DNA of 64,000 nucleotides. Origin: Trichostrongylus colubriformis (taxonomy: Eukaryota; Nematoda; Chromadorea; Rhabditida; Trichostrongylidae). The stretch covers positions 21,783,774 through 21,847,773 of the forward strand of contig OZ022257.1 in NCBI GenBank assembly GCA_963978905.1, read 5' to 3'. The translations under genes and the position numbers were made by a program. Under the pieces are notes generated by a model. It saw only the letters and a program-made list of their open reading frames with translations, had not been told where the DNA came from and searched no databases. The number at the start of each line of letters is the position of its first letter. The first letter of the stretch is position 1. This document shows, in pieces, positions 60,703 to 64,000 of the stretch.

Positions 60703-60922
60703 CTGCCCTAGTTTCATTTAGTGTGTCAAGGCCCACATCGGGCCGCGGCTTCTGCTGTCCGATTATGCTTCGCATGCTGGTCACCCGTGGCCGGATGGGA
60801 GAAGGACGAGGAGAATGTGGCAAAGCACTTCTCGTCAGCTTTTCCTTCCATTTGGTGGCCGTGATCGACTTCATTTCCGCCGCAATGGGGTAATTCCAAA
60901 TCATTCTAGTTTGCCAGGTCAT
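60703..60922 (-). CDS. Candidate upstream jip-1 exon (JNK-binding region?)
   Basis: GC-rich open stretch reading MKSITATKWKEKLTRSALPH... and ending IGQQKPRPDVGLDTLNETRA at a GCAG|GTTTCA donor. The phase-1 end fits the first confirmed jip-1 exon. KPRPDVGLDTLNE recalls the basic-hydrophobic JNK-binding stretch of JIP1 (RPTTLxLx..QDTLNN), but the match is short. The 5' boundary is unknown; the start given is the first Met of the open frame. Confidence 0.35.
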
Positions 60923-60929
60923 GATTCGA

Positions 60930-62198
60930 TGAAGCGCATCTCGCGATCAAACTACACCTCAAAGAGTCAAGAGAGTTACACTGCACGCATTGCTACGTCC
61001 TCTTTCCCATGATGAGACCTGGGCCTTGCAAATCAAGGAAAGTCATTGTAGATGGATGTTTCAGATCGTAGAGAGAAGGAAATTGATCCAAAACGCATAT
61101 TACTGGAGGAAATGCTACTGCGCCAGCAGTTCGGTCTAATCGGAGGCAATAGAGACCATGAGAATGTGCTCTTGGCCCGCTGAATAGGCTTGTAAACGTT
61201 CAGAGAGCCACCGGATTTTTGCATCTCGTCAGTCTAGCTAATAGAATCTTCGCATTTGGACAAACACAATTGGAGTGAATCTCCCTACGAAAGATTGTGA
61301 CTGGAAAAACAAACTGGAGTGTGTTCGGATGGGCCCCAAACAGGCGACTCCACACGTGATAGCAATATGATGTCACGAGAGTCATAGAGCATTCGTCAAA
61401 TGATGGAAAACTCACAGGAGTCTCAGAGCATTCGCCCAGAGATGGACAACATATCCTCAAATGCATGAGGAAACTCCATAAAGTGAGCAGAGCAGAAAAT
61501 GAACGCACGATCGTTTGGGCATTAAAAGCGCCAAACTACGGTAGAAGTACCAGAATCTATGACGAAATTCGCAGTGGTGATATTACAGTAACACAATCGA
61601 TAGCATACGGTACACCAAACAGAAAAGCACACATCTTTGAGGAATCGTGAGCGATTCGATAGCTTCAAAATGGCAGTGACGCACGCGAATGAAGAAGATG
61701 CTGTGTGTAAGGAGCCGAAATGAGAGTGAAATCGATAAGAGGACAATGGCAGAATTGGCTCGATCGATAGGGTGGAGAGGCTGACGTGAGACTCCGGGAA
61801 CTGAAGACTGCTCGCATTCATTGTCTGTTCAACTCGTCGTGCTGATGAACAGGTCACTTTTAGAAGGCTTTTTAAATTTTACTCAAGAATCAGCAAAGGG
61901 ATCTCTTCTAGGTCGATGGAATATTGTTAAATGATAGTCTTAGCATCAGAAATTATTGTTGATGGAGTTATTCAAGAGTGATAGATTCCATCTTATTCGA
62001 AACACAGAGAGAAATTTTTTTAGCGCATGAACAACCTACTGTAATGGACTGGGTCCCGAGAAAACTAACCGATTGGTTCGATTGCTAGAGTAAATGGTCT
62101 TGTATAGGGGAGATGATATGCTTTTTGCATATGCTGCATGCTGAATATCGTAAATAAGTAAATAAATAAAAATAATCATGAGTCATTCGAGTATATTA
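60930..62198. other. No feature recognised
   Basis: A - strand open stretch at 61200-61508 and a short imperfect repeat (GAGTC..AGAGCATTCG at about 61380 and 61420) are the only structure. No homologue. Confidence 0.4.
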
Positions 62199-63092
62199 GG
62201 TAGATTCATAATAAATCGGACAAATGGTAGTGATGATTTCTAGAGATCATAACTCAGTAAAGAATTAACGAAAATGGACGCGCGAGGTGCCGTTGGAATG
62301 GGTATGAAAAGCTCTTCAAAGTACCGCAAAATAATCACTCCACAGTAAATTCATTCCGCCACAATGCCGCACGATTTCAAGCGGTCCAGAGACCACATCC
62401 GCAACGTCATACTATTTATATCGCTATCAGGCCAGGAACCCGCGGATATCGGCAGACGTCTGATAGAAGTTCACAAGAAGCATGCCCCCGGCAGAAGTAC
62501 ACTGTAGTTGTAGCATTCGAAGTTTGCGTCAGGCGACTATTCCATCGAAGACGAAAACCGCGGTTGGTGGAGCGTACATGGCGTAGAGTACTGGGAGCTG
62601 CTCGATGAAGGTACCACAGTATCCGCCGACGTCTACGTTCGTCAATTACGAGAATTGAAGGCCAATGTCCAAAGTTCGCTACGGCGGCGGTCACATGTCT
62701 ACTTCCAGTACGACAACGTGTCTACTTCCACAGACCGCACTTCGCAAGATCGACCAAGGCCGAGCTGCTGTCGTACAGTTGGACCGTACTTCTATACCCA
62801 CCGTACTCCCCAGACCTGGCCCCTTCAGATTTCCACCTTTTCTCCCACAGCCAACGCCACCTGGACGGCCAAGACTTCAAAACTCGCGACGAGGTCAAGG
62901 CGGCACTCGGCAACTTCTTCGAGCTCCAGCTTCCGGCCTTCTGGAGCAAGGGCATCCATGATCTGCCTACACCGTGGCAGAAGGTCATCGATAAAGATGA
63001 TGTATATTTCAAGTGAATCCCTGTTGTCGTAAAAAAAGTTGTACGACAATGATTAAAATTGGTCAATTTGTCCGATTTATTATGAATCAACC
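62199..63092 (+). mobile_element. Mariner deletion derivative (894 bp), third family
   Basis: TIRs GGTAGATTCATAATAAATCGGACAAAT and inverse ATTTGTCCGATTTATTATGAATCAACC-type end, TA on both sides. + strand tail coding in shifted frames ([18 protein letters not shown].., WSKGIHDLPTPWQKVIDKDD). The N-terminal region is weak and the catalytic middle mostly missing. Confidence 0.88.
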
Positions 63093-63527
63093 TAATATTT
63101 ACAAATCCCATCCAAACTGCGTATATGACGTCTCCCAAAGGAACACATGAAGACAAAACCAATGCCTAACGTATAAGGGCACCGAAAATGGTGAATTTGT
63201 CAGACTGTGGAATATGAAAGTAGTTGTGCTCAGCAACGTAATAGTAAAGAAAGAACGAGACAAAATTGCGAAAACCCGAGAAATAGGAGCCCGGAACCCC
63301 CTTTTCTCACGAACCCCTCTGCGTCACTAGCCGGGGTAGACTGCAGACCAACGAAGAGGCCAAATCAGCCACATACGATGTCCCGCCTCCGCCGGCATCA
63401 CCCGCTGCAGGATTGGGCGTCACGCCATGCTGCGATGTCGTGACAAGGCATCAAGCCGCATTTTTTCAACGCGAGTTTCGCCTCACATCACCTCTTCTAA
63501 AATAGAAATTTGTTTTCAGAGAACATA

Positions 63528-64000
63528 CAGTAGCGCTCAAAAGTCTTCGGTGAAATGGTCTTTCACTTGGGTTTTTTCACTCGTAACTTTTTTGCAACTG
63601 CACCGATTTAAGAGAAATTTTAGTATGTTGTACTCGGAGACACTGCATACTTAATATACTATTTTGGCGCGCAACGGTGTAGATTACGTGGTTATATGAA
63701 ATTTTTTAATTTTGGCATGCCATCGCTATGCCGTCCCGCTGTGCCGCTGTCATCAAAAGTCGTGATCTTTCTACAAAATATTAATGTTCTCTGAGGCTTG
63801 CTCTTTTTGTTTTTGTATAGAAAGCCGTTTTTCTTGAACAAGCCTCTTACTTTTTTTAGGTGGTCTTGTAGTAAATTCTTGTAAAAAATCATGAAAAGTG
63901 GCAAGCGGCGCTCAAGTAGTAGGAAATGTTGACAATAGGTTCAGGCACCACATATTAAAATTTTGTCAAATTTGGTCAAGTAGAAAAAAAGTTATGACAA
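63528..64000 (-). mobile_element. Tc1-like MITE, copy 2 (cut by window end)
   Basis: Starts CAGTAGCGCTCAAAAGTCTTCGG after TA and is the inverse of 13824-14314 over its visible 473 bp. The last about 34 bp lie beyond the window. Confidence 0.88.

Overview
The window is eukaryotic. It has short coding exons with GT/AG splice sites and TTTCAG-type acceptors, no long host ORFs, and many DNA transposons and retroelements. The protein matches, the intron style and the mariner/Tc1/Pao/piggyBac mix point to a nematode, most likely a strongylid or hookworm-like clade V parasite. That placement is inference; no marker gene is present.

Two host genes could be reconstructed exon by exon with consistent splice phases. 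The first, on the + strand (about 14.4-28.2 kb), is a PDE3-type cyclic nucleotide phosphodiesterase, orthologous to C. elegans pde-3. Ten exons cover nearly the whole catalytic domain; the N-terminus and the exact C-terminus are unresolved. The second, on the - strand (58.7 down to 51.5 kb), is a JNK-interacting scaffold orthologous to jip-1. Ten exons give a Pro/Ser-rich linker, the SH3 domain, the PTB domain and a conserved kinesin-light-chain-binding C-terminus. Both are intracellular signalling genes. As I recall, both C. elegans orthologues lie on chromosome II, so the linkage may be old.

The rest is mostly mobile DNA. 1-14 kb: poorly recognisable sequence with candidate exons, mariner fragments, an inverted pair of 0.84-0.9 kb TIR elements (4673-5568 and 12593-13430), a 2.5 kb foldback with arms of about 970 bp (6855-9381), a second foldback (9461-10031), and a Tc1-like MITE (13824-14314). 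14-30 kb: pde-3, whose large introns hold three deleted mariners, a piggyBac-type MITE nested in one of them, two Mutator-like elements with 9-bp target duplications and a GC-rich inverted-repeat family. 30-35 kb: sparse, with one MITE, tRNA-derived SINE copies and a mariner tail. 35-49 kb: a - strand BEL/Pao retroelement cluster. A Pao pol gene is split within its reverse transcriptase by a younger LTR element (40577-46282; two 636-bp LTRs, 5-bp duplication GGTTG) that keeps gag-like and phlebovirus-like envelope regions but no pol. 49-50.7 kb: a decayed Tc1-like element whose ends match the 0.49-kb MITEs. 51.5-58.7 kb: jip-1, with further nested Tc1/mariner material in its introns. 58.7-64 kb: a possible upstream jip-1 exon, one more deleted mariner and a MITE cut by the window edge.

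The most notable pattern is structural. Five independent mariner copies have all shrunk to about 0.88-0.90 kb by losing the catalytic centre, and another forms a tail-to-tail palindrome. The window also contains very long perfect or near-perfect inverted repeats that would give dsRNA if transcribed.
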